Source of the DNA: Pirellulales bacterium
GTDB taxonomy: Bacteria; Planctomycetota; Planctomycetia; Pirellulales; Thermoguttaceae
DNA: 21,223 nt
Assembly: GCA_030605745.1 (NCBI GenBank)
Contig: JAUWHT010000241.1
Location: 1 to 21,223, forward strand
Reading direction: 5' to 3'
Part shown: positions 14,254 through 21,223 of the stretch, one piece after another
Position numbering within the stretch: position 1 is the first letter of the stretch
How the letters are laid out: each line of letters begins with the position of its first letter
Translations under genes and position numbers: made by a program
Notes under the pieces: model-generated
The model's input: only the letters and a program-made list of their open reading frames with translations
Told to the model about the DNA's origin: nothing
Database searches by the model: none

Positions 14254-14274
14254 GACATAGGAGACAGGACGTCA

Positions 14275-16209
14275 ATGGATAGTCAGCATGAGAAGAAATC
14301 GCCGTCACGGGAAAAGTCCGGACCAAAGCAGCGCACCAATACATCCACACTGTGGATGTTGCTGGTCCTGGCGCTAGTGATCGGCTTCCTGTGGTTCAGC
14401 AGCAGTGGTGACAGCCGCTCGGAGATCAGCTACGGGATGTTCCGTCGCGAGTTGGACTGGGACAACGTGATCGAGGCCGAAGTCCAGGGCTCGCAGATAC
14501 ACGGTGAGTTCCACGTATCTCCGGTCGACCCCAGCGGCAGGAAGGACAAGGACGGCAAGGCGCTGCGGCTTATGAAAAAGTTCAAGACCACCCTGCCGCC
14601 ATACCCACAGGTCGATCGAAGGCTCGACGAGATGCTGCTGGCAAAGCTTGATGACAACTACAAGGCCACGCCGGAGCCCGACAACACGGGCAAGGTGTTA
14701 ATGATCTACGTGCTGGTGACCGTGGCGTTGTTCGCCGGCGTGTGGTTCTTGTTCCGCCACGCCCGTGACCAGTTCATGGGCGGTATGCTCTCGGGCTTCA
14801 GCAAGAGCCCCGCCCGGCGATACGAGTTGGGGGACAAACCGGTCACCTTCGACGATGTGGCCGGGCTGCAACAGGTCAAGCACGAGTTGGAAGAAGTCGT
14901 CGAGTTCCTGAAGAACCCCGAAAAGTTCCAGCGGCTCGGCGGCCGGGTACCCAAGGGGATCCTGCTGATGGGCCCGCCGGGAACCGGCAAAACACTGCTC
15001 GGGCGTGCGGTGGCCGGCGAGGCCGACGTGCCGTTCTTCTCCGTCAACGGGTCGGAGTTTATCCAGATGTTCGTGGGCGTGGGTGCCAGCCGGGTCCGCG
15101 ACCTTTTCGCCACCGCCAAGAATAACGCTCCTTCGATACTGTTCATCGACGAACTCGACGCGGTCGGCCGGCACCCCGGCGCCGGACTGGGCGGCGGACA
15201 CGACGAACGCGAACAGACGCTTAACCAGATCCTGAGCGAGATGGACGGGTTCCTGCAAACCGAGTCGGTCATCGTGATGGCCGCCACCAATCGACCTGAC
15301 ATACTCGATCCGGCCTTGCTCCGACCAGGAAGATTCGATCGGCACATTACCGTCGACCGGCCCAATCTAAAGGCACGCCTGGCTATCTTCGAGGTCCATT
15401 GCCGCGAAGTCCCCCTGGCCCTCGACGTCGATCTGGAACGGATGGCCGCCGGATCGGTCGGGCTGACCGGCGCCGATATCCGCAACCTGGTCAATGAAGC
15501 GGCGCTCTGGGCCAGCCGGCATGACAAGGATTTCGTCGACATGGCCGACTTCGAGTACGCCCGGGACAAGGTCCTGATGGGCGCCAAACGGGAGGAAGTG
15601 CTCTCGGGCAAGGAGAAGTTGGTGACGGCCTACCACGAGTCGGGCCATGCGATTCTGGCCTGGCTGGTGCCGGCCGGCGACCGGGTGCACAAGATATCCA
15701 TCATCCCCCGCGGCCGGGCACTTGGCGGCACCCAACTGCTGCCAGAGGAAGACCGGCTGAACATCAGCGAAGGTGAACTGCACTCGCGGCTGCTGTTCCT
15801 GCTCGGCGGACGGGCGGCTGAAAAACTCGTATTCGACGAGTACAGCGCAGGCGCTGAAGACGACCTGACTAAAGCCACACAACTCGCCCGGCGCATGGTC
15901 ACACACTGGGGTATGAGCGAGCGGCTAGGCCCGGTGGCGTTTCGCGACGGCGAGGAGCATCCCTTCCTGGGCAAGGAGATGGCCGAGCCACGCCGGTTCA
16001 GCGAACACACGGCTCAGGTCATCGACGAAGAAGTCGTCCGCATGCTCACCGAGGCATCCGACCGGGCACGCAAAATGCTCACACAACACCGTGATAAACT
16101 AGAGACCCTGGCCGGCGCCTTGGAACAAGAAGAAACGCTCGACGAACCAGACATCGAAGACCTGATCGGCCCGCCCGCATACCAGAAGACCAAAACGGAA
16201 CAAGAGTGA
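14275..16209 (+). CDS. ftsH: ATP-dependent zinc metalloprotease FtsH
   Basis: This 644-residue protein is a membrane-bound AAA+ protease that degrades misfolded membrane proteins and short-lived cytoplasmic proteins. Two membrane segments (about 26-41 and 142-160) flank an extracytoplasmic domain. The AAA domain has Walker A GPPGTGKT (233-240), pore loop MFVGVG, Walker B ILFIDELD (288-295) and the second region of homology ATNRPDILDPALLRPGRFDR (337-356). The peptidase domain has the zinc motif HESGH (454-458) and the later acidic ligand in AEDDLTKAT. The ATG at 14275 is preferred because AGGAG precedes it and the N-terminus then matches the family; the frame extends to 14182 through a repeat. 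The C-terminus is short and hydrophilic. Length and motifs are normal, so this is a functional FtsH; planctomycetes often have several. Confidence 0.96.
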   Translation: MDSQHEKKSPSREKSGPKQRTNTSTLWMLLVLALVIGFLWFSSSGDSRSEISYGMFRRELDWDNVIEAEVQGSQIHGEFHVSPVDPSGRKDKDGKALRLMKKFKTTLPPYPQVDRRLDEMLLAKLDDNYKATPEPDNTGKVLMIYVLVTVALFAGVWFLFRHARDQFMGGMLSGFSKSPARRYELGDKPVTFDDVAGLQQVKHELEEVVEFLKNPEKFQRLGGRVPKGILLMGPPGTGKTLLGRAVAGEADVPFFSVNGSEFIQMFVGVGASRVRDLFATAKNNAPSILFIDELDAVGRHPGAGLGGGHDEREQTLNQILSEMDGFLQTESVIVMAATNRPDILDPALLRPGRFDRHITVDRPNLKARLAIFEVHCREVPLALDVDLERMAAGSVGLTGADIRNLVNEAALWASRHDKDFVDMADFEYARDKVLMGAKREEVLSGKEKLVTAYHESGHAILAWLVPAGDRVHKISIIPRGRALGGTQLLPEEDRLNISEGELHSRLLFLLGGRAAEKLVFDEYSAGAEDDLTKATQLARRMVTHWGMSERLGPVAFRDGEEHPFLGKEMAEPRRFSEHTAQVIDEEVVRMLTEASDRARKMLTQHRDKLETLAGALEQEETLDEPDIEDLIGPPAYQKTKTEQE

Positions 16210-16220
16210 AAGCGTCTTTT

Positions 16221-17075
16221 TCACCGGACAAATGCTTGGCAGCGTGATTCGGTTTCCGCCATTAGCAGTTTCACCCGCCCGGAGAAATAACGCAAATCGG
16301 CCTCGGTAATGTGGTAGCCCGGATCGTAGCGCCCGCCGATGTAGGCATAGTCGAAGTTGTTGAAGCGATCTTCGGCCTCTTTCGTTGCCCGGGGAAAGAA
16401 GTCAGGCAGGTCGGGAATGACTTCGTGGATCGCGTTGTCGTACCAATCGAGACGATGATTGTAGGGTGTGTAGTTGGTGTAGACGAGCAGCAAGGCCTTG
16501 TACGCCGATTCAGCGGCTTGCTGGAGGCTAAATGCGGCCAACGCGAGTTCATTTTCTCCAAATTGAAAACGAAATGTTTTCCAGAAACCTTGTGACCTTC
16601 CAAACCAATGGTCGAAATGCTCCTGGGCGGCTTCCTTCCTTTCCTCGGGCGTCAGCCTTTCACGGATCGTCGGCACGAAGACGCCCGAATCGAACAGCGC
16701 GACGCCTTCCACAAAGACGTCGTTGAAGAAGTAGTGCTGCTTCTTCAGACTCTTCGCGAGATACCATCGGTCGTGAACGATCACTCGTGGATAAGCCGAG
16801 AGCCCCAGCGCTTTAAGGCGCTGATCCACCACCGCCCAGATATGCCCGTTGCGCACGGTGTCCTTTTCGGTCGTTACAACGAGAACGTCGTAGTCTGAGG
16901 CCGCGCCCGACTTTCGATCCGGCGCGAGGTCCTTTTCTTCCTTGTAGTCGCCGCGCGCATAGGAGCCGTACAAGACGACCATTTCCACGTCGTCGCACGT
17001 CTGGCGAATCGTCTCGGTCAGCCGACGCAAGTCCTCCCGTTTGCGATTTGGTAGATGTTCCAATGTGTTTTTCAT
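16221..17075 (-). CDS. Nucleotidyltransferase-HEPN fusion protein
   Basis: This 284-residue protein joins two domains. Residues 1-130 form a minimal nucleotidyltransferase with GSYARGDY (37-44) and the metal-binding DYD (61-63); the spacing between the two is longer than usual because of a polar insert (KEEKDLAPDRK). Residues 145-280 form a HEPN-type helical domain, with AAFSLQQAAESAYKALLLVY and NYTPYNHRLDW. R249 and H255 fit an R-x5-H spacing, but whether this is the HEPN catalytic motif needs an alignment. Separate MNT and HEPN proteins form toxin-antitoxin pairs in which MNT adenylylates the HEPN ribonuclease; this fused form is known but its role is not clear. Its ATG overlaps the stop of the UPF0175 gene (ATGA), and GGAGG lies upstream. 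It is convergent with ftsH. Confidence 0.82.
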   Translation of the reverse strand: MKNTLEHLPNRKREDLRRLTETIRQTCDDVEMVVLYGSYARGDYKEEKDLAPDRKSGAASDYDVLVVTTEKDTVRNGHIWAVVDQRLKALGLSAYPRVIVHDRWYLAKSLKKQHYFFNDVFVEGVALFDSGVFVPTIRERLTPEERKEAAQEHFDHWFGRSQGFWKTFRFQFGENELALAAFSLQQAAESAYKALLLVYTNYTPYNHRLDWYDNAIHEVIPDLPDFFPRATKEAEDRFNNFDYAYIGGRYDPGYHITEADLRYFSGRVKLLMAETESRCQAFVR

Positions 17076-17323
17076 TCAAGTCGGGCCTCCTTGCGGAGTT
17101 CTTCTTCGCTCAAGTCGAAGGTGTCCACGCCATAATCGGCTAGTTTCGACAAGAACACCACCCGCGGCACCCCGGCCAAGGAAGCCGCGGCGCCGGAGGA
17201 AAGCCTGCCCAACTCGAACAGCTTAACTGCAGCCGCCATCCGCAATGCCTCAGCAACCCCTTCCGCCGGCAACTTCAAGGCCAGCACCGTTTCGTCGGGT
17301 ATCTCAAGAGTGATTCGGTTCAT
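17072..17323 (-). CDS. UPF0175 family protein, putative antitoxin
   Basis: This 83-residue protein matches the UPF0175 pattern: an N-terminal strand ITLEIPDE, a helical segment AAAVKLFELGRLSSG, AASLAGVPRVVFLSKLADYGV, and an acidic tail DLSEEELRKEARLE. Such proteins often sit next to toxin genes, especially PIN-domain ones, and are thought to be DNA-binding antitoxins; this is family knowledge, not shown here. The start is clear: AAGGAGG (17332-17338) lies eight bases upstream. The stop overlaps the next gene's start by four bases, so the two are translationally coupled. Three overlapping TATAAT hexamers lie about 70 bases upstream, as expected for a strongly transcribed, autoregulated module. 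Confidence 0.85.
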   Translation of the reverse strand: MNRITLEIPDETVLALKLPAEGVAEALRMAAAVKLFELGRLSSGAAASLAGVPRVVFLSKLADYGVDTFDLSEEELRKEARLE

Positions 17324-17388
17324 TACAGGATCCTCCTTATATCCGAGTCCGAGTCAAACTGATGGGCTGTGCCCACCAATTCCTGATT

Positions 17389-17410
17389 CCATTATATTAT
17401 ATATTATATC
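17389..17410 (-). promoter_or_regulatory. Triple TATAAT promoter region of the UPF0175/MNT-HEPN operon
   Basis: Read on the minus strand, TATAAT occurs at 17403-17408, 17396-17401 and 17391-17396, inside a 20-base AT-only block in an otherwise GC-rich region. No consensus -35 box is seen at 16-18 bases, so the exact promoter is not fixed. The leader to the start codon at 17323 holds a GGGC/GCCC hairpin and a tandem GACTCG repeat. The adjoining bases up to comM (17411-17459) hold a TCCGTGTCC-type repeat and no gene. Confidence 0.5.
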
Positions 17411-17459
17411 CTGTTCTCCGTGTCCTCCGTGCTTCAGTGGTACGTTTCCAGCTTTTTCC

Positions 17460-18998
17460 TCACGTCCAAAGATCCCGGTCAAGCATCCGGTAGTTGATCG
17501 CCTCGTTCAGGTGTGCCGGCTGGATGGCTTCGCTCTGGTCGAGGTCGGCGATGGTTCGGGCCAGGCGGAGAATCTTGTCGTGTGCCCGGGCGGAAAGGCC
17601 CAACTCGGCCATCGAAGCCTTTAGCATGTTGCGACATTCATCGTCTAGGCGGCAGAATTGTCGCGTCTGCCGGTGCGTCATGTCGCCGTTGTGCCGGGTG
17701 GCGCTGCCGTCGAACCGGGCCGCTTGCGTCCGCCGGGCGGAAACCACCTGCTCTCGCATCTCGGCACTCGACGTGCCGGGAACACCACCCGATAGGTCGC
17801 GAAACGGCACCGACGGCACCTCGATGTGAATGTCGATCCGGTCCAACAGCGGCCCGCTGATCTTCGACATGTATCGCTCGATCTGCGGCGGCGTGCAGTG
17901 ACAACTCCGACGCGGGTCGCCCCGATAGCCGCACGGGCACGGATTCAAAGCGGCGATCAACATGAAGTTGGCCGGAAACGACGTGCTGCTTAGCGCCCGG
18001 GAAATCGTCACCGTACCGTCTTCCAGCGGCTGCCGAAGCACTTCCAGCGTCTGCCGGTTGAACTCGGGCAGCTCGTCGAGGAACAGCACGCCGTTATGCG
18101 CCAGGCTGATCTCGCCCGGCCCGGGGATCGAACCGCCGCCGACCAGGCCCGCACTACTGATCGTGTGGTGTGGCGAACGAAACGGGCGCACGGCCAACAG
18201 CGGCTGGCCCGGCTTCAACCGCCCGACCGCGCTATAGATGCGTGTAGTTTCGATCGACTCACCTGGCGTCAGGTCGGGCATAATGGTGGGCACCCGCTTG
18301 GCCAACATTGTCTTGCCCGAGCCGGGCGGACCGATCATCAGGATGTTATGCCCGCCGGACGCCGCAACGGTCAGCGCCCGCTTACCCATCTCCTGGCCAC
18401 GCACGTCGGAGAAATCGGCGTCGTAGGTAGACAGCTCACGGAACAGGTCGTCGAGCCGCGATGGGGTCGGCTCAATCTCGATCTGGCCGGTGAAGAACGC
18501 CACGGCCTGGGCAAGACTCGAGACGGGGATCACATCGATCCCTTCGACGACTGCCGCCTCAGCCGCGCTCTGGCTAGGCACCAGCATGCCCTCTAAACCC
18601 GCCTGGTCCGCCGCGGCCATGGCCATCGACAGGGCCCCTTTTGTCGGCCGCGTACCGCCGTCCAGCGCCAGCTCGCCGACCGCCGCATAGCGGTCGAACA
18701 GCTCCGAGTCGATCTGCCCACTGCCGGCCAGTATCCCCAGCGTAATCGGCAGATCGAACGAGGCGGCCTGTTTTGGCAACTCTGCCGGTGCCAGGTTAAT
18801 CACCACGCGGTTTTGCGGCCGCTGGAACCCGGAATTGACAATCGCCCGCTCGACCCGATGCGTACTCTCCTTGACGGCCGCCTCGGGCAGCCCGACTAAG
18901 ATGGTCTTCGGCAGCCCGCTGGGCGAGACGTCCACCTCCACCTCGACCGGCAAAGCGTCGATCCCCAGCAACGAAAAGGTCTTCAACTTCGCCAGCAT
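17460..18998 (-). CDS. comM: YifB/ComM family magnesium chelatase-like AAA ATPase
   Basis: This 512-residue protein is a full-length ComM/YifB protein. Residues 1-170 form the Lon/S5-type N-terminal domain (LVGLPEAAVKES, INLAPAELPKQ, FDLPITLGIL, AAVGELALDG). The AAA+ domain has Walker A GPPGSGKT (223-230), the RPFRSPHHTIS segment, Walker B VLFLDELPEF (304-313) and a Cys cluster CPCGYRGDPRRSCHC (C354, C356, C366, C368). The C-terminal domain shows the family ARAHDKILRLARTIADL. In naturally transformable bacteria ComM is a hexameric helicase that drives branch migration of incoming DNA; in others its role is general recombination. The start lacks a good ribosome binding site, and a degenerate repeat lies just upstream. 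The stop comes before the UPF0175 promoter region on the same strand. Confidence 0.95.
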   Translation of the reverse strand: MLAKLKTFSLLGIDALPVEVEVDVSPSGLPKTILVGLPEAAVKESTHRVERAIVNSGFQRPQNRVVINLAPAELPKQAASFDLPITLGILAGSGQIDSELFDRYAAVGELALDGGTRPTKGALSMAMAAADQAGLEGMLVPSQSAAEAAVVEGIDVIPVSSLAQAVAFFTGQIEIEPTPSRLDDLFRELSTYDADFSDVRGQEMGKRALTVAASGGHNILMIGPPGSGKTMLAKRVPTIMPDLTPGESIETTRIYSAVGRLKPGQPLLAVRPFRSPHHTISSAGLVGGGSIPGPGEISLAHNGVLFLDELPEFNRQTLEVLRQPLEDGTVTISRALSSTSFPANFMLIAALNPCPCGYRGDPRRSCHCTPPQIERYMSKISGPLLDRIDIHIEVPSVPFRDLSGGVPGTSSAEMREQVVSARRTQAARFDGSATRHNGDMTHRQTRQFCRLDDECRNMLKASMAELGLSARAHDKILRLARTIADLDQSEAIQPAHLNEAINYRMLDRDLWT

Positions 18999-19010
18999 CC
19001 GCGTATCCGA

Positions 19011-19037
19011 CTCTCCGAGGGAGGGTTAGAGTGAGGG
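19011..19037. repeat. Degenerate family D repeat upstream of comM
   Basis: CTCTCCGAGGGAGGG followed by TTAGAGTGAGGG resembles the repeat translated within recQ at 13569-13603. It lies 13 bases upstream of the comM start codon, so it would be part of the comM leader. Confidence 0.5.
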
Positions 19038-19047
19038 CCTGCGAGAA

Positions 19048-19209
19048 ATGAATGCACAAGTCTACTTTGTTTATCGTAGCAAGTGGGTGCCGGAGGTGCA
19101 AGAGACCGCAAAGAAGGGAAGCCAAATGAACCGAACACTACTCGCGCTGCTGGTAGTCGTTGCGGCCGGACCCGGCGCATGGTCGCCAAGGACGCGTGGT
19201 GAGGTGTAA
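19048..19209 (+). CDS. Possible small ORF with a hydrophobic segment
   Basis: A 53-codon frame starts at ATG 19048 and has an internal ATG at 19126 giving 27 residues. From the internal start it reads MNRTLLALLVVVAAGPGAWS, which looks like a signal peptide, then a short tail. The internal start follows AAGAAGGGAAGCC, a weak ribosome binding site. It may be a small membrane peptide, the remnant of a lost secreted protein, or chance. It fills the gap between comM and the corrinoid activator gene, where no other coding sequence is seen. Confidence 0.25.
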   Translation: MNAQVYFVYRSKWVPEVQETAKKGSQMNRTLLALLVVVAAGPGAWSPRTRGEV

Positions 19210-19211
19210 GC

Positions 19212-19239
19212 TTGACATAAGCCATGCTTATGATAAGAT
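19212..19239 (+). promoter_or_regulatory. Strong promoter of the corrinoid activator gene
   Basis: A perfect TTGACA (19212-19217) and TAAGAT (19234-19239) are separated by 16 bases. The predicted transcription start is about 19246, which is the A of an ATG that opens a nine-codon frame. The spacer is filled by a palindrome, so the promoter is probably repressed by a DNA-binding protein. Confidence 0.7.
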
Positions 19240-19248
19240 GCGCTTATG
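19216..19248 (+). promoter_or_regulatory. Palindromic operator candidate
   Basis: CATAAGC (19216-19222) and GCTTATG (19226-19232) form a perfect 7-3-7 palindrome. It shares bases with a second one, CTTAT-G-ATAAG (19227-19237), and a further GCTTATG half-site follows at 19242-19248. The sites cover the spacer, the -10 box and the start point. This layout fits a dimeric winged-helix repressor such as an ArsR-family protein; the regulator itself is not in the window. Confidence 0.6.
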
Positions 19249-19272
19249 AACATCGAGCAAGATGATGCGTGA
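19246..19272 (+). CDS. Possible leaderless mini-ORF MNIEQDDA
   Basis: An ATG at the predicted transcription start opens a frame of eight codons plus stop that ends inside the start of the corrinoid activator gene, overlapping it by 11 bases. It could be a leader whose translation is coupled to the downstream start, which has no ribosome binding site of its own. It could also be the surviving N-terminus of a deleted regulator gene. Evidence is positional only. Confidence 0.2.
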   Translation: MNIEQDDA

Positions 19273-21118
19273 AGCGGAAGTAGCCGTCACCTTTCAGCCG
19301 CAGGGCAAAACCGTTTACGTGCTGGAGGGCACCCGACTGATGGAAGCGGCCGCCGGGGCCGGCGTTGTGCTGGACCAGCCGTGCGGCGGTGCGGGCGTGT
19401 GCGGAAAATGCCGTGTGACGGTTTCAGGTGGGGCCTGTGAGCCGACCCCGGCGGAACGCGAAGTCTTCTCCGCAGAGCAGCTTGATGCGGGATTCCGCCT
19501 GGCCTGCCAGTCGTCGGTGTGCGGGCCGATGACCGTGGAAGTCCCGCAGACCTCGCTGCTGGCCGCGCATCACAAAATCCTCGCCCGGGCCAAAGAGGAA
19601 GGAACTGCCCAACTGGCCGGAGGACCGGCGGTTCGCAAGCAGTACGTTGAACTGCCGCTGCCCACCCGGGGCGATGATCGGCCGGACCTGGTCCGCCTGG
19701 AAGATGCCGTGGGGCACTTCGAAATCGACTTGGAGCTGCTGCGGAATCTTCCCGCCCGGCTCCGCGAAACGGACTTCTGCGGCACCACCGTCATGAGCGA
19801 TCACCACCTGATCGATTTTGAACCGGGCAACACCGAGGCAGAGACCTTCGCGGTTGCCGTAGACCTTGGCACGACGACCCTAGTGGCCGTATTGCTGGAC
19901 CTGAGAACCGGGGACGAGTTGGCTGTTGTCTCGCGTCTGAATCCGCAGACTCGCTTCGGCGACGACGTCCTCTCGCGGATCTTGCACGCCGGGCAAGGGC
20001 CCGACGGCCTTGCGGAACTCCACGAGGCGATCACCGAGGCCGTCGACGCAATGATCGGTGAGCTGGTCACCGCGGCCGGCATCCGCCGGGAGCGAATCTA
20101 CGAGTTGACCTTCTCCGGCAATACCACTATGCAGCAAATACTCTGCCGCATTGATCCCAGGTCGCTCGGAGAGGTGCCGTTTGTGCCCGCCGGCGGACGC
20201 GGCCTGTTGCTCGAGGCGGCCAGGCTGGGGCTCCAGGTCCACCGGCGAGCAAGGGTCTACGTCTTGCCGGTGATCGGTGGATTCGTCGGCGGCGATACGG
20301 TAGCGGGCATCCTGGCCACCGGGCTGACCGAGGCCGCAGGGCCCACCTTGTTTGTCGACATCGGCACCAACGGCGAGATCGTGCTATTTGCCGAGGGGAA
20401 GCTTTCGGCCGCATCGACCGCCGCCGGGCCCGCCTTCGAGGGTGCGCGAATCTCGCACGGCATGCGCGGCAGCAGCGGGGCAATCGAAAAGGTCGTGGTC
20501 GACGGCCGCCTGCGGACCAACGTGATCGGCGACGTTGCACCGGTCGGGCTGTGTGGGTCCGCCCTGATCGACGTGGCCGCCGAACTGCTACGCTACAAAC
20601 TGCTCACACCACGAGGACATCTGCTGACCCCCGACAAGTTGCCCAACCAACTGCCGGCGGACCTGGTGAAGCGCGTGGTGCTGCACGACGGGCAGGCGGC
20701 GTTTCTGCTGGCGCCGGAAACTGAATCGGGCACGGGAAAACCGATCGTGCTGACCCAACATGACCTGCGCGAGCTGCAACTGGCCAGCGGCGCGATTCGC
20801 GCTGGTATCCTCATCCTACTGCAACGCGCCGGACTCGAACCGGCCGACCTGGAAGGGGTGCTGATTGCCGGCGGGTTCGGCAACTTCATTCGCCGCAGCA
20901 ACGCGCAGCGGATCGGACTGCTGCCCTCCAAGATCGAGCATCATCGGATTCGCTACCAGGGGAACACCTCGCTTGCCGGTGCCCGACTGGTAGCCATCTC
21001 GCAAGAGGCCCGGCGCATGGCGGAAGACCTTGCCCATCGCACCGAGCACGTCGATCTATCGACCCACGCCGATTTCCAGATGACCTTCGCCGACGCGATG
21101 ATCTTCCCGCAGGACTGA
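19262..21118 (+). CDS. Reductive activator of corrinoid proteins (2Fe-2S/ASKHA, RamA/RACo-like)
   Basis: This 618-residue protein has an N-terminal ferredoxin-type 2Fe-2S domain with ligands C41, C47, C50 and C82 (CGGAGVCGKC, LACQS), a linker region (about 95-190), and an ASKHA ATPase domain (DUF4445) with AVAVDLGTTTLVAVLLDL (about 211-228) and FVDIGTNGEIVL. Such proteins use ATP to drive electron transfer that returns inactive cob(II)alamin of corrinoid methyltransferases to cob(I)alamin. No corrinoid protein or methyltransferase is in this window, so the partner must be encoded elsewhere or beyond the right edge. The start is ATG 19262 or 19265; neither has a clear ribosome binding site. 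A TTGACA/TAAGAT promoter with an overlapping palindrome lies just upstream, suggesting tight regulation, possibly by methionine or cobalamin status (inference). Confidence 0.92.
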   Translation: MMREAEVAVTFQPQGKTVYVLEGTRLMEAAAGAGVVLDQPCGGAGVCGKCRVTVSGGACEPTPAEREVFSAEQLDAGFRLACQSSVCGPMTVEVPQTSLLAAHHKILARAKEEGTAQLAGGPAVRKQYVELPLPTRGDDRPDLVRLEDAVGHFEIDLELLRNLPARLRETDFCGTTVMSDHHLIDFEPGNTEAETFAVAVDLGTTTLVAVLLDLRTGDELAVVSRLNPQTRFGDDVLSRILHAGQGPDGLAELHEAITEAVDAMIGELVTAAGIRRERIYELTFSGNTTMQQILCRIDPRSLGEVPFVPAGGRGLLLEAARLGLQVHRRARVYVLPVIGGFVGGDTVAGILATGLTEAAGPTLFVDIGTNGEIVLFAEGKLSAASTAAGPAFEGARISHGMRGSSGAIEKVVVDGRLRTNVIGDVAPVGLCGSALIDVAAELLRYKLLTPRGHLLTPDKLPNQLPADLVKRVVLHDGQAAFLLAPETESGTGKPIVLTQHDLRELQLASGAIRAGILILLQRAGLEPADLEGVLIAGGFGNFIRRSNAQRIGLLPSKIEHHRIRYQGNTSLAGARLVAISQEARRMAEDLAHRTEHVDLSTHADFQMTFADAMIFPQD

Positions 21119-21132
21119 TACGACAGGAGAAT

Positions 21133-21157
21133 CGCCGCGTGGACGCGGCGGCTAAAC
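21133..21157 (+). terminator. Hairpin after the corrinoid activator gene
   Basis: CGCCGCGT and ACGCGGCG (21133-21150) form a perfect 8-bp stem with a GG loop, 15 bases after the stop codon. The following bases, up to 21157, share CGGCGGCTAAAC with the 29-bp inverted repeat at 8015-8098. It lies between convergent genes and could serve as a terminator for both. No T-run is present. Confidence 0.5.
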
Positions 21158-21165
21158 GAACGCGC

Positions 21166-21223
21166 CTACTCCGCGCCCTGGCCCGATTCTTCCCCTGCTG
21201 CTTCCGTTTCTTTCTTCTTGGCC
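21166..21223 (-). CDS. C-terminal end of a Lys/Glu-rich protein (partial)
   Basis: On the minus strand the last bases read AKKKETEAAGEESGQGAE followed by TAG. The charged, low-complexity tail is typical of C-terminal extensions in planctomycete proteins. Only 18 residues are visible, so the protein cannot be identified. The gene would be convergent with the corrinoid activator. Confidence 0.45.
   Translation of the reverse strand, partial: AKKKETEAAGEESGQGAE

Noticed and set aside
11170..16209. recQ and ftsH as a shared operon
   Set aside because: A 339-base gap with several hairpins and repeats separates them, and ftsH has its own leader.

Overview
High-GC bacterial chromosome, most likely from a planctomycete of the Pirellulales type. 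The evidence is a DUF1571 secreted protein, a Tat-exported Gfo/Idh/MocA oxidoreductase, a lipoprotein built of 24-residue leucine-rich repeats, a small secreted protein with a CX4CH motif and the tail typical of planctomycetes, an FHA-GAF histidine kinase, and palindromic or low-complexity repeats in nearly every intergenic gap. No rRNA, tRNA, CRISPR array, transposase or phage gene was seen.

Layout. 2-1621 (+): 5'-truncated FHA-GAF histidine kinase, convergent with a glyoxalase-II-like metallo-hydrolase (1723-2385, -) across a palindromic repeat cluster. 2589-4345 (+): DUF1571 secreted protein, then a membrane-anchored alpha/beta hydrolase whose start lies in a polypurine tract. 4482-6420 (+): sulfotransferase-like protein and an HD-domain protein, convergent with the LRR lipoprotein (6566-7918, -). 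8203-9531 (+): Tat Gfo/Idh/MocA oxidoreductase, convergent with a TPR membrane protein (9540-10040, -). 10236-10970 (+): CX4CH protein. 11170-13935 (+): large RecQ helicase carrying an in-frame intergenic-type repeat. 14275-16209 (+): FtsH protease. 16221-17323 (-): two-gene operon of a UPF0175 protein and a fused nucleotidyltransferase-HEPN protein, resembling a toxin-antitoxin pair. 17460-18998 (-): ComM/YifB AAA ATPase. 19262-21118 (+): 2Fe-2S/ASKHA reductive activator of corrinoid proteins, behind a strong promoter with an overlapping palindromic operator. 21166-end (-): the last residues of a Lys/Glu-rich protein.

The genes do not form one pathway. Most are core or lineage-typical single genes (signalling, cell-surface, DNA repair, membrane proteolysis, competence-type ATPase). 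The parts most likely to hold new biology are the UPF0175/MNT-HEPN operon, the regulated corrinoid-activator locus with a possible leaderless mini-ORF and no methyltransferase nearby, the composite RecQ with a repeat-derived linker, and the dense set of inverted repeats placed at gene boundaries.
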